From: Halorubrum sp. BV1
GTDB lineage: Archaea > Halobacteriota > Halobacteria > Halobacteriales > Haloferacaceae
Reading direction: 5' to 3'
DNA length: 64,000 nt
NCBI RefSeq assembly: GCF_000746205.1
Contig: NZ_JQKV01000005.1
Coordinates: 1 to 64,000, forward strand
Shown: piece after piece, positions 1 to 8,315 of the stretch
How positions within the stretch are numbered: the first letter of the stretch is position 1
Layout of the letters: every line of letters starts with the position of its first letter
Position numbers and translations under genes: made by a program
Notes under the pieces: generated by a model
The model's input: only the letters and a program-made list of their open reading frames with translations
Database searches by the model: none
Told to the model about the DNA's origin: nothing

Positions 1-305
1 CGGGCTCGTTCTGTGACGTGGCGAGCAACTAGTGACTTCCCGGTTCCCGTTTTGCCGTAAATAATCACGTTGTTGGGCGGATCGCCACGAACGATTGGCC
101 TGAGTTCAGCAGCCACGGCCTTGATCTCGCCATCTCGGCCGACGATACGTCCGCTTTCAGGGACGTGACCAACCTTCAGCAGCTCCTTGCGAGCGAAAAT
201 GTTGGCTCGGTCGGGGTCGTCTTCATCAAAGTCGAAGAGGGGATCGTCAGCGGGATCCTCGTAGCGGCCGTCGAAGTCAGAGAGTTGGGACGGTTCCTCA
301 GCCAT
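1..305 (-). CDS. orc1: Orc1/Cdc6 replication initiator, N-terminal part (cut by window edge)
   Basis: Reads leftward from an ATG at 303-305 and runs off the window. The visible ~101 residues are a typical acidic haloarchaeal Orc1/Cdc6 N-terminus followed by a Walker A loop (GKTGTGKS) and the start of the AAA+ domain. The family binds origin recognition boxes, opens the origin and loads the MCM helicase. The gene starts directly beside the repeat-rich region at 349-1405, the usual arrangement in which a haloarchaeal initiator recognises the adjacent origin. The C-terminal winged helix that gives origin specificity lies outside the window, so the sub-type cannot be told. Confidence 0.9.
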   Translation of the reverse strand, partial: MAEEPSQLSDFDGRYEDPADDPLFDFDEDDPDRANIFARKELLKVGHVPESGRIVGRDGEIKAVAAELRPIVRGDPPNNVIIYGKTGTGKSLVARHVTERA

Positions 306-477
306 CAATATCAGACATCGCGGATGGGACCTACTTAATGATTTGGCTACCTCGACCAGAGTGTAAATCGGGCTATGGTCGTCTTCTGATGTTTTGTCGC
401 TGCCGTATCATCCTCACAAAGGGTCGAGTCGGTCCCGAGTGAAATCGGATTCGAAGCGTTCGTTACCGTCGCAGACC

Positions 478-1405
478 GGCACCCCTAATCCAGAGTGAAA
501 ACGCCGGACTGGAGCGGGTTTGACACACCCCTGATCAAGAGTGAATAGCCCTCCACCCGGTGAGCAGCGTAGTTGGTTGAGACGACACCCCCCGTCCAGA
601 GTGTATCTCCCGAGCCGGGTAATCAATCATCTCTATGAGAGGACACAACGGCACTGGGTGTCTGACGCACGGCAGACACCCCTCGTCCAGAGTGAAACAC
701 CGGTGTGACGAGCTGGGGTGGAAAGTGAACCTCGAGTGATGGTGACGAGCGTTCGTCGGCACCCCAGTCAAGAGTGAAGACGCTGACCAGATCTCCAACC
801 GAAGCAAAGCAGGGTACAACCGGAACTGTCGGGATTGGGTATCTTGATTCCGGTTGACGAGGAAGAACGAGAGATACCAATCCCGATTTCGGCTTTGATG
901 CCGCTTAGCTGGTTAGCGAATAGTCAGAATGACGATTGTTCCTTCAACGTCTCATAATACACTGACGACGGAATCGAACCCCCACACCCCTCGTCCAGAG
1001 TGAAACGCTACGAGAGTCCCTCGGTTGACCGGGCGGAAACCACACGACGAGTCGGCTGGGAAGTGCCGAAATCACAGGGCATGAGACGTTTATCCCTCTA
1101 ACAGCAGTCGTCACACAGCCAAGGATCCTCTAAACATACCAATCTACTTAGTATTACCTAGAAGTTTTATTACTACCTGCTCCTTACCACTCTCCAAGTG
1201 CATTCAGCACACAAATGAGGACGAAGGCGGCATTCGTCCGGGTGGTTTCGAACCGCTGCTCGTGTTCGCTGTTCCATTTCTTCCGTGTTCTCTCTTCTCA
1301 AGCAGTCTTTCCGTGATTCTTGCTGATCTTCTCTCACGAGAACCCCTATTTCCCGTGGACCTTACCCCACACCTCTGATTGTTTTTCACTCTGGACGAGG
1401 GGTGT
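478..1405. repeat. ORB-like origin repeats, seven good copies
   Basis: Copies of ACACCCCTCGTCCAGAGTGA and close variants start near 480, 525, 586, 677, 760 and 985 in one orientation. A copy in the opposite orientation lies at 1384-1405 (TTTCACTCTGGACGAGGGGT). Weaker matches are at about 349-368 and 421-447. The most conserved parts are the C-run (ACCCC) and CAGAGTGAA, as expected for an initiator site with a G-string. Spacing is irregular (about 45 to 225 bp), which argues against CRISPR or tandem-repeat origin. Confidence 0.8.
1131..1190. other. AT-rich block, candidate duplex unwinding element
   Basis: A run of A/T-dominated sequence (for example AGTATTACCTAGAAGTTTTA) in otherwise GC-rich DNA. 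It lies between the last direct ORB-like copy (985) and the inverted copy (1384). The position between oppositely oriented initiator sites fits an unwinding element; the role is inferred. Confidence 0.45.
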
Positions 1406-1452
1406 GTGGGTGAGGTATTCTCTCCAGCTCCCTTCCGCGTCTCCACTCAGCA

Positions 1453-1493
1453 TTAACCAACAAATCTCCCGATACCTCGATAGTGTTGGTTAA
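1453..1493. repeat. 41-bp inverted repeat, copy 1 of 3 (TTAACCAACA ... TGTTGGTTAA)
   Basis: Perfect 10-bp arms, TTAACCAACA at 1453-1462 and TGTTGGTTAA at 1484-1493, are separated by 21 unrelated bases. The right arm contains the TAA stop codon of the polymerase gene. The same arms with the same spacing recur at 8480-8519 and 11835-11875. The spacers differ between copies, so the arms and their distance are conserved rather than a whole element. Confidence 0.85.
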
Positions 1494-3655
1494 CCTCTCT
1501 CAATCTCGGTGAAGGCGGCCAAGTCCGTTTCCCGAGTTTCCGCGATCTCGCGTTGAATCTCCGTCCGATCGCAGCCAAGCGGTGCCAGCACACTCTCGAC
1601 AGCTCTGACGAGTTGCGTCTCGTAGTACGACGCATCGTACGACTCTATCTCTTCGTGGGCTAACGCGACTCGCTCTCGCGAGCTCTTCTCGTCGTCGATG
1701 ACTACGTACTCGATGTCCTGTCCCGGGTGGACGGCGAGGTCCTGCTCTCGAGCCCGCTTCAGCGCCGCCACGTTCTGTGTGTTCTGCGTATATCCCTCCA
1801 GCGGCTTGGAGACACGATTCCGTTCGACGAGCTGCTCGACCGGCACCGTTCCAGCGTGGAGGCGCTTGATAGCATCCTGGAGACAGTCGAGTACGGCGTC
1901 TGGAGATCGAGTCGCGTCGAGCCGGCCGAGACAGTCCCGCTGGATGTCCTCGATGAACGGCGGGGTTGAGCGCTGCCGGGCTTCGATACCTCTGATCTTG
2001 AAGTCGTCGTCGCCGGCGACCTTCCCGAAGTACTTCGTCAACGCGCCGGCGTCGCTCTCGCGCTGCGGGACGAATGCCACCCAGTCGTAGTGAGCCTCGT
2101 GTTCGAGCCGAATCTCGACGCGTTCCGTGATCTCCGTCGTGAGCGTCTCGAGGTCCTCGCGGTCCTTGTCGTCGATGTCGGGGTCCGGCGTCACCCAGAT
2201 GGAGTCGACGATGCCGTGGACGACCCGCCAGCCGCCAGTTTCCAGTCGCTGTTTCGCCGTCAGCAGAATCTCGCGAGCGAACGCGTTGATCGCCTCGTGG
2301 CACTCGATGCGGCCGAACTTCGCGTTGCTGAACCCCTGATAGCCGAAGCACGCGACGAGGATCCACTTCAGCGCTCCCGACCGTCCCTCGAGTTCCGCCA
2401 GTCGGTCCTCGTCGGGGTCGTCCCGTTCCTTCTCGCGACGGATGGCCGCCTTGATCTCGTCGCGAGCGTCGATGATCGGCTGTAGCACGTCGACGAGGTA
2501 GCCCCGGTCGTCGCAGATCGAGTATCCGAGGCCGGGGACGTCGTCGCGATCGCTGTGGCAGTCACACCGGATGACGTCCGGCGAGACGTTCCGGGTACAG
2601 ATGATGTTCGGGTACAACGAGGAGAAGTCGAGTTCGTGGACGTTCTCGTGAAGCCCGACCTTGGGTGCGAAGATGAAGCCGCCGCGGTCGGCGTCGTGGA
2701 GCGTCCCCATCGGTTTGTAGAACTCGTGGCGCCAGGAGTTCCACGGGACGAGGACACCGCGGTCGTGGGCCTCGCAGATCTGAATCGCCGTGAGGACGTT
2801 CCCGATCGACGCCCACGCAAGTTCCTGGACGGGCTTTTTCGAGCGCGACACGAGGTCGAGGACGCCGTCGAGGTTCGTCTCCCCGTAGAAGAACGTGTTC
2901 GACTCGTCGATGATCGCCCGGCCGGGGATGTTGTACCGCGCCGGCGAGTGGCCGACGCGGCCGTAACTCGAGTACGTCGACCGGCTCGCGAGCTGCTGGT
3001 AGTCGACGTCCGGCCACCGACTCAGCGAGAAGTCGTCGACGCCGGCAGCCGTCGCCATTTCGTACAGGGTCGGGACGATCTCGCTCGTCGAGCAGACCAG
3101 GACATCCGGATCGTGCGCTTCGAGTGCCCCTTGGACGGCGGTCAGGATATCCGTCGGCGAGCCGGTGACGGTGTCGCCGGCGACGGACAGTTTCTCGTAG
3201 ACATCGTTGCTCGTTTCGGTCACCGGGACGCTGAGCCGGAGCGTCGACAGCTCGCTCGCCGGCGTCGGATCGGCGCCGGTCTCCAGACAGTACCGGAACT
3301 CTCGCGAGAAGTCGACGTTGAAACAGGCGAGATCCCCGACTGGATAGTCCGACAGCTGGCGTGCCTGCCGGGCGAGTGGGGTGACGCGGTCGATGTGGGC
3401 GACGTCGACGGCGAGGACTGATTCCTCGTCCCGTCGAAAGCCCGGCCGTCGCGTAACCATCTCGGTCGCGACGACGTCCGGGTGCTGGTCGTACACCGAC
3501 TGGAGTGTCGTGAGGTCGAGGTCGGTCTCTGGGTCGCGAGCGGCGACGTAGAAGCGCGGGGTGTACTTGTCTCGTTCTGTTGCGACGGCGCCGTCGGCTG
3601 TTGTCTCCCACTCCAGGACGCGGCCGTCGTCCAGAAAGTCGATGGTAAATGGCAT
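1490..3655 (-). CDS. polB: DNA polymerase family B, PolB2-like
   Basis: A 721-residue family B DNA polymerase. Motif A (ELDFSSLYPNI, residues 341-351) is intact. The motif B region (430-439) reads KWILVACFGY, with Val where the usual Asn stands. Motif C (480-486) reads HGIVDSI, so the first Asp of the common DTD is lost but the second, the metal ligand, remains. No canonical DxE exonuclease motif is visible in the N-terminal half. These departures match the archaeal PolB2 group, found on haloarchaeal plasmids and chromosomes and of uncertain activity. The start is the ATG at 3653-3655; the gene is divergent from tfb and ends inside an inverted repeat next to the origin. Confidence 0.85.
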   Translation of the reverse strand: MPFTIDFLDDGRVLEWETTADGAVATERDKYTPRFYVAARDPETDLDLTTLQSVYDQHPDVVATEMVTRRPGFRRDEESVLAVDVAHIDRVTPLARQARQLSDYPVGDLACFNVDFSREFRYCLETGADPTPASELSTLRLSVPVTETSNDVYEKLSVAGDTVTGSPTDILTAVQGALEAHDPDVLVCSTSEIVPTLYEMATAAGVDDFSLSRWPDVDYQQLASRSTYSSYGRVGHSPARYNIPGRAIIDESNTFFYGETNLDGVLDLVSRSKKPVQELAWASIGNVLTAIQICEAHDRGVLVPWNSWRHEFYKPMGTLHDADRGGFIFAPKVGLHENVHELDFSSLYPNIICTRNVSPDVIRCDCHSDRDDVPGLGYSICDDRGYLVDVLQPIIDARDEIKAAIRREKERDDPDEDRLAELEGRSGALKWILVACFGYQGFSNAKFGRIECHEAINAFAREILLTAKQRLETGGWRVVHGIVDSIWVTPDPDIDDKDREDLETLTTEITERVEIRLEHEAHYDWVAFVPQRESDAGALTKYFGKVAGDDDFKIRGIEARQRSTPPFIEDIQRDCLGRLDATRSPDAVLDCLQDAIKRLHAGTVPVEQLVERNRVSKPLEGYTQNTQNVAALKRAREQDLAVHPGQDIEYVVIDDEKSSRERVALAHEEIESYDASYYETQLVRAVESVLAPLGCDRTEIQREIAETRETDLAAFTEIERG

Positions 3656-3887
3656 TTTCCAACCCTCTCTCCGGAAACACGGCGCTGTCTCATAGCCGAT
3701 GGCGTGTCGATTCCGGATTTCGGAGAAGGGAGGGATTAGTCCGTATGCCGCCGAAGTTGGTGGTTAGCGTCTGTCGGACTGATTTCCAGCTTGTTTCCGA
3801 GATGCCGGTTTGGCGTGATGCTACTAGTCGCCGGTATAAGCTAATCCGCACTGCGATCTGTCTCTCTTTGGCCGGTGACAAGCAAAG

Positions 3888-3900
3888 GCCTATATATACT
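3888..3900 (+). promoter_or_regulatory. TATA box of tfb
   Basis: GGCCTATATATAC lies about 28 bases before the ATG at 3922, the distance expected for a leaderless haloarchaeal transcript. It supports 3922 rather than the out-of-frame ATG at 3914. Confidence 0.7.
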
Positions 3901-3921
3901 TACTAGGTTGTCATATGGTGA

Positions 3922-4875
3922 ATGGAACGGGCGACTCGGGAACGTGAAAAGGAACAGCGTGAGCAAGCACAAACGAACGACGAGGCACAGCAGTGCCCGG
4001 AGTGCAACTCATCCAACGTGATCACCGATCAGAGCGAACGAGTCTGTGAGGATTGCGGGCTCGTTCTTGAGGACGACCAAATCGATCACGGCCCGGAGTG
4101 GCGGGCGTTCAACTCCTCAGAGCGCGACCAGAAATCACGCGTGGGCGCGCCGACGACGAAAACGATGCACGATAAGGGGTTGACGACCCAGATCGACTGG
4201 AAGGACAAGGACGCCTACGGTCGCTCACTTGACGCGAAGAAACGCAACCAGATGCACCGCCTCCGCAAATGGCAGGAGCGCATCCGGACGAAGGACGCGG
4301 GCGAACGCAACCTCCAGTTCGCGCTCTCGGAGACCGATCGGATGGCGTCCGCGCTTGGCGTCCCACGTAGTGTTCGCGAGGTTGCCTCGGTCATCTATCG
4401 GCGCGCGCTCAACGAGGACCTCATCCGTGGGCGCTCCATCGAGGGCGTCGCAACTGCCTGCCTCTACGCCGCCTGCCGCCAGGAGGGCATCCCGCGAACC
4501 CTCGAAGAAGTGACGGAAGTCGCCCGCATCGACCAGAAGGAAATCGGACGAACGTATCGCTACGTCGCCCACGAACTCTCCCTCGAAATTCAGCCAACCG
4601 ACCCCAAGGAATACCTCCCCCGCTTCGCAAGCGACCTCAACCTTTCCGAGGAAACCATCGCGAAGGCCCGCGAAATCATCGACACCTCCGCCGAACAAGG
4701 ATTACTCTCCGGGAAATCACCATCCGGATTTGCGGCCGCCGCCATCTACGCGGCAAGCCTCCTCTGCAACGAGAAGAAAACCCAGCGCGAAGTCGCCGAC
4801 GTCGCGAACGTCACCGAAGTCACCATCCGCAACCGCTACCAGGAACAGATCGAAGCGATGGGCTTGGGAGTGTAA
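3922..4875 (+). CDS. tfb: Transcription initiation factor B (TFB)
   Basis: A 317-residue archaeal TFIIB homologue. The N-terminal zinc ribbon has CPECNSS at about residues 25-31 and CEDCG at about 40-44. It is followed by the conserved B-reader/linker segment (PEWRAFNSSERDQKSRVG) and two cyclin-like repeats ending in the recognition helix EVTIRNRYQE. TFB recruits RNA polymerase to TBP-bound promoters. Haloarchaea carry many TFB paralogues, and those on secondary replicons often direct subsets of promoters. The length is typical and nothing is missing. It has its own TATA box and is divergent from polB. Confidence 0.95.
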   Translation: MERATREREKEQREQAQTNDEAQQCPECNSSNVITDQSERVCEDCGLVLEDDQIDHGPEWRAFNSSERDQKSRVGAPTTKTMHDKGLTTQIDWKDKDAYGRSLDAKKRNQMHRLRKWQERIRTKDAGERNLQFALSETDRMASALGVPRSVREVASVIYRRALNEDLIRGRSIEGVATACLYAACRQEGIPRTLEEVTEVARIDQKEIGRTYRYVAHELSLEIQPTDPKEYLPRFASDLNLSEETIAKAREIIDTSAEQGLLSGKSPSGFAAAAIYAASLLCNEKKTQREVADVANVTEVTIRNRYQEQIEAMGLGV

Positions 4876-5244
4876 TCTTCTATTCGCATCCACCCGAGAG
4901 ACGTTACCTTGTGTTCAAGCGCGTCGTGGATCTCCTGGCCCAAACCTCGATCAACCTCTAGTCCGTATTGCCCGCGATCGGCAACGCCGAGTAGTTCGTC
5001 GATAGCGACTCTCGCTCGATTGACGATGCGATCCTGCCTGAGCAATACATCGAACCCCTCCCCAAGGCCGACGGCGATTCCGCACTAGCTTCGTTTCATC
5101 TGTGGAACTAGGGACATTCCAACCTAAATGGCGAGTTTACGTCGAAGAGCGAATCGAAACGCTGTGGGAACGGCAGTAGGCAGCCAAGAGAACAAAATAT
5201 TGTCCCACAGATTATTATGCTGCCCTCTCGTTGTTTGGTATATC
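4876..5244. other. Intergenic region with promoter, no supported gene
   Basis: About 370 bases follow tfb. A minus-strand open frame (4836-5045) and a short plus-strand frame ending near 5110 look protein-like in composition, but neither has a promoter or a recognisable motif. They may be remnants of a lost gene. A TATA-like ATTATTAT at 5211-5218 sits about 30 bases before the start of the next gene. Confidence 0.4.
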
Positions 5245-5856
5245 ATGTCCGAGGAGATGGCCCCAGCCAATCGAATGATTCCGGATGGCGGGACCGAACA
5301 CCGCGACGTAAACGATGTCGTCGAAGAAGACTGGATTGAGGAGACGACGCCGTTTGAACGAGTGTACGAAATCATCCGCACTACCTACGACCCTGCGTCC
5401 GCCGGAGAGATCGCCGACCGCGCCCGCGTCTCGGCAACCACGGCACGGAAGCACTTGCGAACGCTCGAAAGCGCTGGCGAAGTAACAACCTCCCAAGACG
5501 GGCAGACGACGTGCTATCGACGATCGGAAACAGCGATTGTCACCGAACATGCACAGTCGCTGCTCGCGGAACTGTCCCCCGAAGAGATCGCGTCCGGTGT
5601 TGCGGATATGAAGGCACAGATACAGGAATGGCGTGAGGAGTATGATGTCGATTCACCCGAAGAATTCGCCCGCGAACGAGACGTCGACGACGTCGATAGC
5701 GACTACGGTGCCCTCCTCACGGAATGGCAAACGACGCGACGCAACCTCGCACTCGCACAAGCAACACTCGCAATCGGTGAAGCAAGCAATACGGGCCACC
5801 TGACTGGCACAGATCCCGACGATGAGGGCGATAGCGATACCTCCATCGTCGTATGA
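5245..5856 (+). CDS. Winged-helix regulator (DUF7342-like), probable antitoxin partner
   Basis: A 203-residue acidic protein. A winged HTH at about residues 40-100 includes ASAGEIADRARVSATTARKH, followed by an alpha-helical tail with a MKAQIQEWREEYDVDSPEEF segment, a pattern seen in haloarchaeal DUF7342 proteins. A second protein of the same layout is encoded at 23760-24299. The start at 5245 (MSEEMAPANR) was chosen because a TATA-like element lies ~30 bases upstream; an in-frame ATG at 5128 would add an atypical stretch. The stop overlaps the next start (ATGA at 5853-5856), so the two genes are translationally coupled. The DNA-binding role is inferred. Confidence 0.75.
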   Translation: MSEEMAPANRMIPDGGTEHRDVNDVVEEDWIEETTPFERVYEIIRTTYDPASAGEIADRARVSATTARKHLRTLESAGEVTTSQDGQTTCYRRSETAIVTEHAQSLLAELSPEEIASGVADMKAQIQEWREEYDVDSPEEFARERDVDDVDSDYGALLTEWQTTRRNLALAQATLAIGEASNTGHLTGTDPDDEGDSDTSIVV

Positions 5857-6335
5857 CCAGCGACGAGACCCCCTCTCAACAGTCTCAGCCGGTCGAGCAA
5901 TCCGAGGTATTTGGGCCTATTGACCCCGGGGCGTTGCGTGAGATTCGAGACCTGATCATGGAGCAGGAGCCGCTGGCCGAGACAGCGTCACTAGACGATC
6001 CGTTGAATCCACAGACGCTCTCGGTCGAACTGTCCGATGGAGTCGGTGCAGCGTCAACCGCTCGGATCGACATCCGGTGGAGTCTAACCGAAAACTATGC
6101 GGTCCACTACACGGACGACCGGAATCAGAATTTCCGGTTCGATTGCCACCCGAAACCGGACGCGCCGAGACGACACTTCCATCCACCACCCGACGCTCCG
6201 AGTCGTCCCGTCGAGGAATCCTGTATTGCTGTGTCTGAGACCGGCCTTGTGACACGAGCGATTCTCCAACGATGGCGATACGCCTATACCAACGAGACGT
6301 TCGAAGGGATCAACGATGCTGAGAACCCGCCATAG
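5853..6335 (+). CDS. DUF6516/TumE-like protein, probable toxin of a toxin-antitoxin pair
   Basis: A 160-residue protein. The second half carries the pattern NYAVHYTDD, then FRFDCHPKP, then RRHFHPPPDAP, which resembles the YSYH, RxDNxPHH and PHHKH blocks of DUF6516 (TumE-type) toxins. It ends with a conserved helix near RAILQRWRYAY. It overlaps the upstream HTH gene by 4 bases, the usual architecture of this family with a helix-turn-helix antitoxin. In the TumE/TumA family the small protein is toxic and the HTH partner neutralises it. The family call rests on short motifs and is moderately sure. Confidence 0.55.
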   Translation: MTSDETPSQQSQPVEQSEVFGPIDPGALREIRDLIMEQEPLAETASLDDPLNPQTLSVELSDGVGAASTARIDIRWSLTENYAVHYTDDRNQNFRFDCHPKPDAPRRHFHPPPDAPSRPVEESCIAVSETGLVTRAILQRWRYAYTNETFEGINDAENPP

Positions 6336-6415
6336 CTTGATTCTTAGACGATAGGCGTGTCCGCCTTGTCCTACTGGCGGGGGACTCGTGTTTTCGGAAC
6401 GGGTACAACTAGCCC

Positions 6416-7063
6416 TCAGACGATTGGTTCGAGCGATTTCATCGAGAAATCCGACTTCGAGCAGTACTGTTCTGCAAGTTCCATCAACGCTCGAGTTCGT
6501 CGGATATCGGCGACGTTGTGGATGATGAGTGGCTCGTAGGCGCCCTCCTCCCACGCAGTGACTGCCTCACTACTGTCGGTAAATGGATCGACCTCGTTCA
6601 TTCCGGCGCCGATCAGTTCCTCGTAGACGCCACTCAGCGTATCCTCACTCGTATTGAAGCGTGTCTCGAAGACATCCATCACGTCGACGTATGGCAGCGT
6701 TCCAAAGGGCCACTCGAGCCCGTGGGTACAGAGACGAGTCCGGAGAAACGGCAAGTCAAATCCCCCGTTCCACCGTTCACCGTTGTACGCGACGAGCTTT
6801 GCATCGCGTTGGGTGAGTGTCGACGTGACGAACGTCGCCAGTTCGTTCAGGAGTTCCTGTTCGCTGTCGTGGAGTGAGAGCTGTATGGGTGTCTGGAGGG
6901 TGTCGTTGAGCCGATCTGTGAAGCCTGCTTGTGGTGTCGTTCCGTCTATATTGAGAAACACTCGCGACGAGACCGTCGAGTCGAACCCAACTACTGTGAG
7001 TTCGTCATCGGTCTCGAACCCCGTTGTTTCGATGTCGAAGGCGATTGTCGTCAACTCAGTCAT
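6416..7063 (-). CDS. DEDD-family 3'-5' exonuclease domain protein (RNase H fold)
   Basis: A 215-residue stand-alone exonuclease domain of the PolB/DnaQ type. Exo I is FDIETTG (D10, E12). Exo II is YNGERWNGGFDLPFL (D103). Exo III is HNVADIRRTR (H181, D185). All metal-binding acids needed for activity are present. The start ATG (7061-7063) overlaps the stop of the coiled-coil gene upstream, so it is the last gene of an operon with the RadA-like protein. It could act in replication or repair; supplying proofreading to the exonuclease-deficient PolB2 5 kb away is speculation. Confidence 0.8.
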   Translation of the reverse strand: MTELTTIAFDIETTGFETDDELTVVGFDSTVSSRVFLNIDGTTPQAGFTDRLNDTLQTPIQLSLHDSEQELLNELATFVTSTLTQRDAKLVAYNGERWNGGFDLPFLRTRLCTHGLEWPFGTLPYVDVMDVFETRFNTSEDTLSGVYEELIGAGMNEVDPFTDSSEAVTAWEEGAYEPLIIHNVADIRRTRALMELAEQYCSKSDFSMKSLEPIV

Positions 7064-7380
7064 TCTGCACCTCCAGTGTCACCTTCGGCAGGCGATTGCT
7101 GCTGTTTTCCTCCAGTTTCCGAAAGCCGTTCCTCAAGCTCTGTCAGGCGTTCCTCGTGGTCGTCGAGGCGGGCCTCCTGTTCGAGATCGATGCTAAGCAG
7201 CGACGGCAGCAGCGGATTCTGGTGGTTCAACAGCCCGCTCGCGTCGGCGTGCTCGCGGGCGTACTCGAACAGCCGGTCAAGGCGCGGCTGGTCGCGACGC
7301 CGCAGTGCCCGCCGGAACTCCGCCCACCGCTCTTCGATGGCCCGCAGTGCATCCCGGTACGTCGGGTTTGTGCGCCCCAT
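7060..7380 (-). CDS. Small coiled-coil protein, function unknown
   Basis: A 106-residue protein. An N-terminal charged helical part (DALRAIEERWAEFRRALRRR) precedes a short middle (NHQNPLLPSLLSIDLEQEAR) and a C-terminal leucine heptad coiled coil (DDHEERLTELEERLSE). The start ATG at 7378-7380 lies 2 bases after the stop of the RadA-like gene, and the stop overlaps the exonuclease start (ATGA). This tight coupling suggests the three proteins work together. Similar proteins occur in other haloarchaea, as I recall, but no function is known to me. Confidence 0.75.
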   Translation of the reverse strand: MGRTNPTYRDALRAIEERWAEFRRALRRRDQPRLDRLFEYAREHADASGLLNHQNPLLPSLLSIDLEQEARLDDHEERLTELEERLSETGGKQQQSPAEGDTGGAE

Positions 7381-7382
7381 CG

Positions 7383-8315
7383 CTATCGGCCTCCTGTCCC
7401 GGTCGCGGTCCACGCATCGAGCAAGGGGTCCGCGGTGGCCGCCACCGTCTTACCGTCAGCTGTGACGCCCTCCGGAGTCGGCGTCGACGGCGTCGGCGTC
7501 GTCGGTTCCACGCCGACCTGCGTGGCGCGTGCCGCGAGCAGCTGCCGCCAGTACGCGAATGTCGTCTGGTAGTACGCGCCGTCATCGACGGGATAGACGA
7601 GTGTCTCGAAGTTCTCGCCGACGACCCGTGGCCCCATCCGAGTTTGCTCGCACTCGAGGTGCTGGTCGGCGACCGTCGCGATTGACTCGGTGAATTCGTT
7701 TCGTTCGTTACGCGTAACGAGCACCGGGATGTCGTACCCCTCGGCGTAGGTCGCTAACCGGGCAAGGGTGCGGGCTTGGAGGGTTTTCGCGTGTGTTTCG
7801 CCGAGGGTATCGTCGGTGCGATACTGGGCGTCGACGGCCGGGGCGACGATGAGGGCGGGTGTGTGGGACGACGTGTCCTCGTCACGACTCGGTTCCCCTC
7901 GACCGGCTGCCCGGGCGTCGGCGGTGGATGTCTGGATTACCTTATTCACTGCCGTCGGGAGATCACAGACGGCGCCGTAGTGTTGGTAGGCGGTAAATCC
8001 ACGGGCGACGTGAATTCGGTTGAGCAACCGTTGACTAGGGGCGATTTGGGCGAGTGTCGTCGTCGTCGCGTGTCCGTTTGTGTCGACCCAGAAGGCGGGC
8101 CCGTCGTGTAGGAGGAGATGGTCGAGCACGAGCGACTGCAGGATCGGGACGCCGCGGCCTCCTTCGACGTCGAGCAGGGTGATGCCGTTGTCGAGCTGCG
8201 GCAGCAGCATCTCGTCCGTAGCCGGATCGGCCTGGTCAGCGAGGGACCGATTGCGGTCAGCTCCTCGTGTCGGCTGGTCCACCGCTAATCGGTTCGACGT
8301 TGAGTGTTCTCTCAT
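7383..8315 (-). CDS. RecA/RadA-superfamily protein without Walker A
   Basis: A 310-residue protein whose N-terminal half follows the RadA core. There is a strand at the P-loop position, then GPAFWVDTNG (like RadA's xxYIDTEG), then LNRIHVARGFTAYQHYGAV (like the LDNIYVARAFTAEQ segment), then PALIVAPAVDAQY at the Walker B position. The P-loop itself reads EGGRGVPI at residues 51-58, with no GKT, so ATP binding in the usual way is unlikely. The C-terminus is Pro/Thr-rich. Start at 8315 is tentative; Met36 at 8210 is the alternative. It heads the operon with the coiled-coil and exonuclease genes. Confidence 0.7.
   Translation of the reverse strand: MREHSTSNRLAVDQPTRGADRNRSLADQADPATDEMLLPQLDNGITLLDVEGGRGVPILQSLVLDHLLLHDGPAFWVDTNGHATTTTLAQIAPSQRLLNRIHVARGFTAYQHYGAVCDLPTAVNKVIQTSTADARAAGRGEPSRDEDTSSHTPALIVAPAVDAQYRTDDTLGETHAKTLQARTLARLATYAEGYDIPVLVTRNERNEFTESIATVADQHLECEQTRMGPRVVGENFETLVYPVDDGAYYQTTFAYWRQLLAARATQVGVEPTTPTPSTPTPEGVTADGKTVAATADPLLDAWTATGTGGR

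Larger units (their letters stand above)
349..1405. other. Putative replication origin (ORB-like repeats plus AT-rich stretch)
   Basis: This roughly 1.1 kb stretch between orc1 and polB holds no convincing gene. It carries many copies of a ~22-bp element whose core reads ACCCCTCGTCCAGAGTGAAA, most in one orientation and one inverted at the right end. Such G-string-containing elements beside an orc1/cdc6 gene are the hallmark of haloarchaeal origins. An AT-rich block at about 1131-1190 lies between the direct copies and the inverted copy and could be the unwinding element. Short open frames inside (for example 1204-1446 on the minus strand) overlap the repeats and look accidental. Confidence 0.75.

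Noticed and set aside
349..1405. Origin repeats as a CRISPR array
   Set aside because: Spacing is irregular (about 45-225 bp), one copy is inverted and no cas gene is present.
1204..1446. 80-codon minus-strand frame in the origin region
   Set aside because: GTG start, Arg/Ser-rich composition and overlap with the inverted ORB copy suggest chance.
1453..1493. Inverted repeats as transcription terminators
   Set aside because: The loop is 20-21 bases, there is no T-run, and archaeal termination normally relies on T-tracts rather than long hairpins.
2555..3680. Long open frames on both strands over the polymerase gene (plus 2555-3421, minus 2562-3680)
   Set aside because: They are Arg/Pro-rich shadow frames caused by high GC; the polymerase motifs lie in the 1490-3655 frame.
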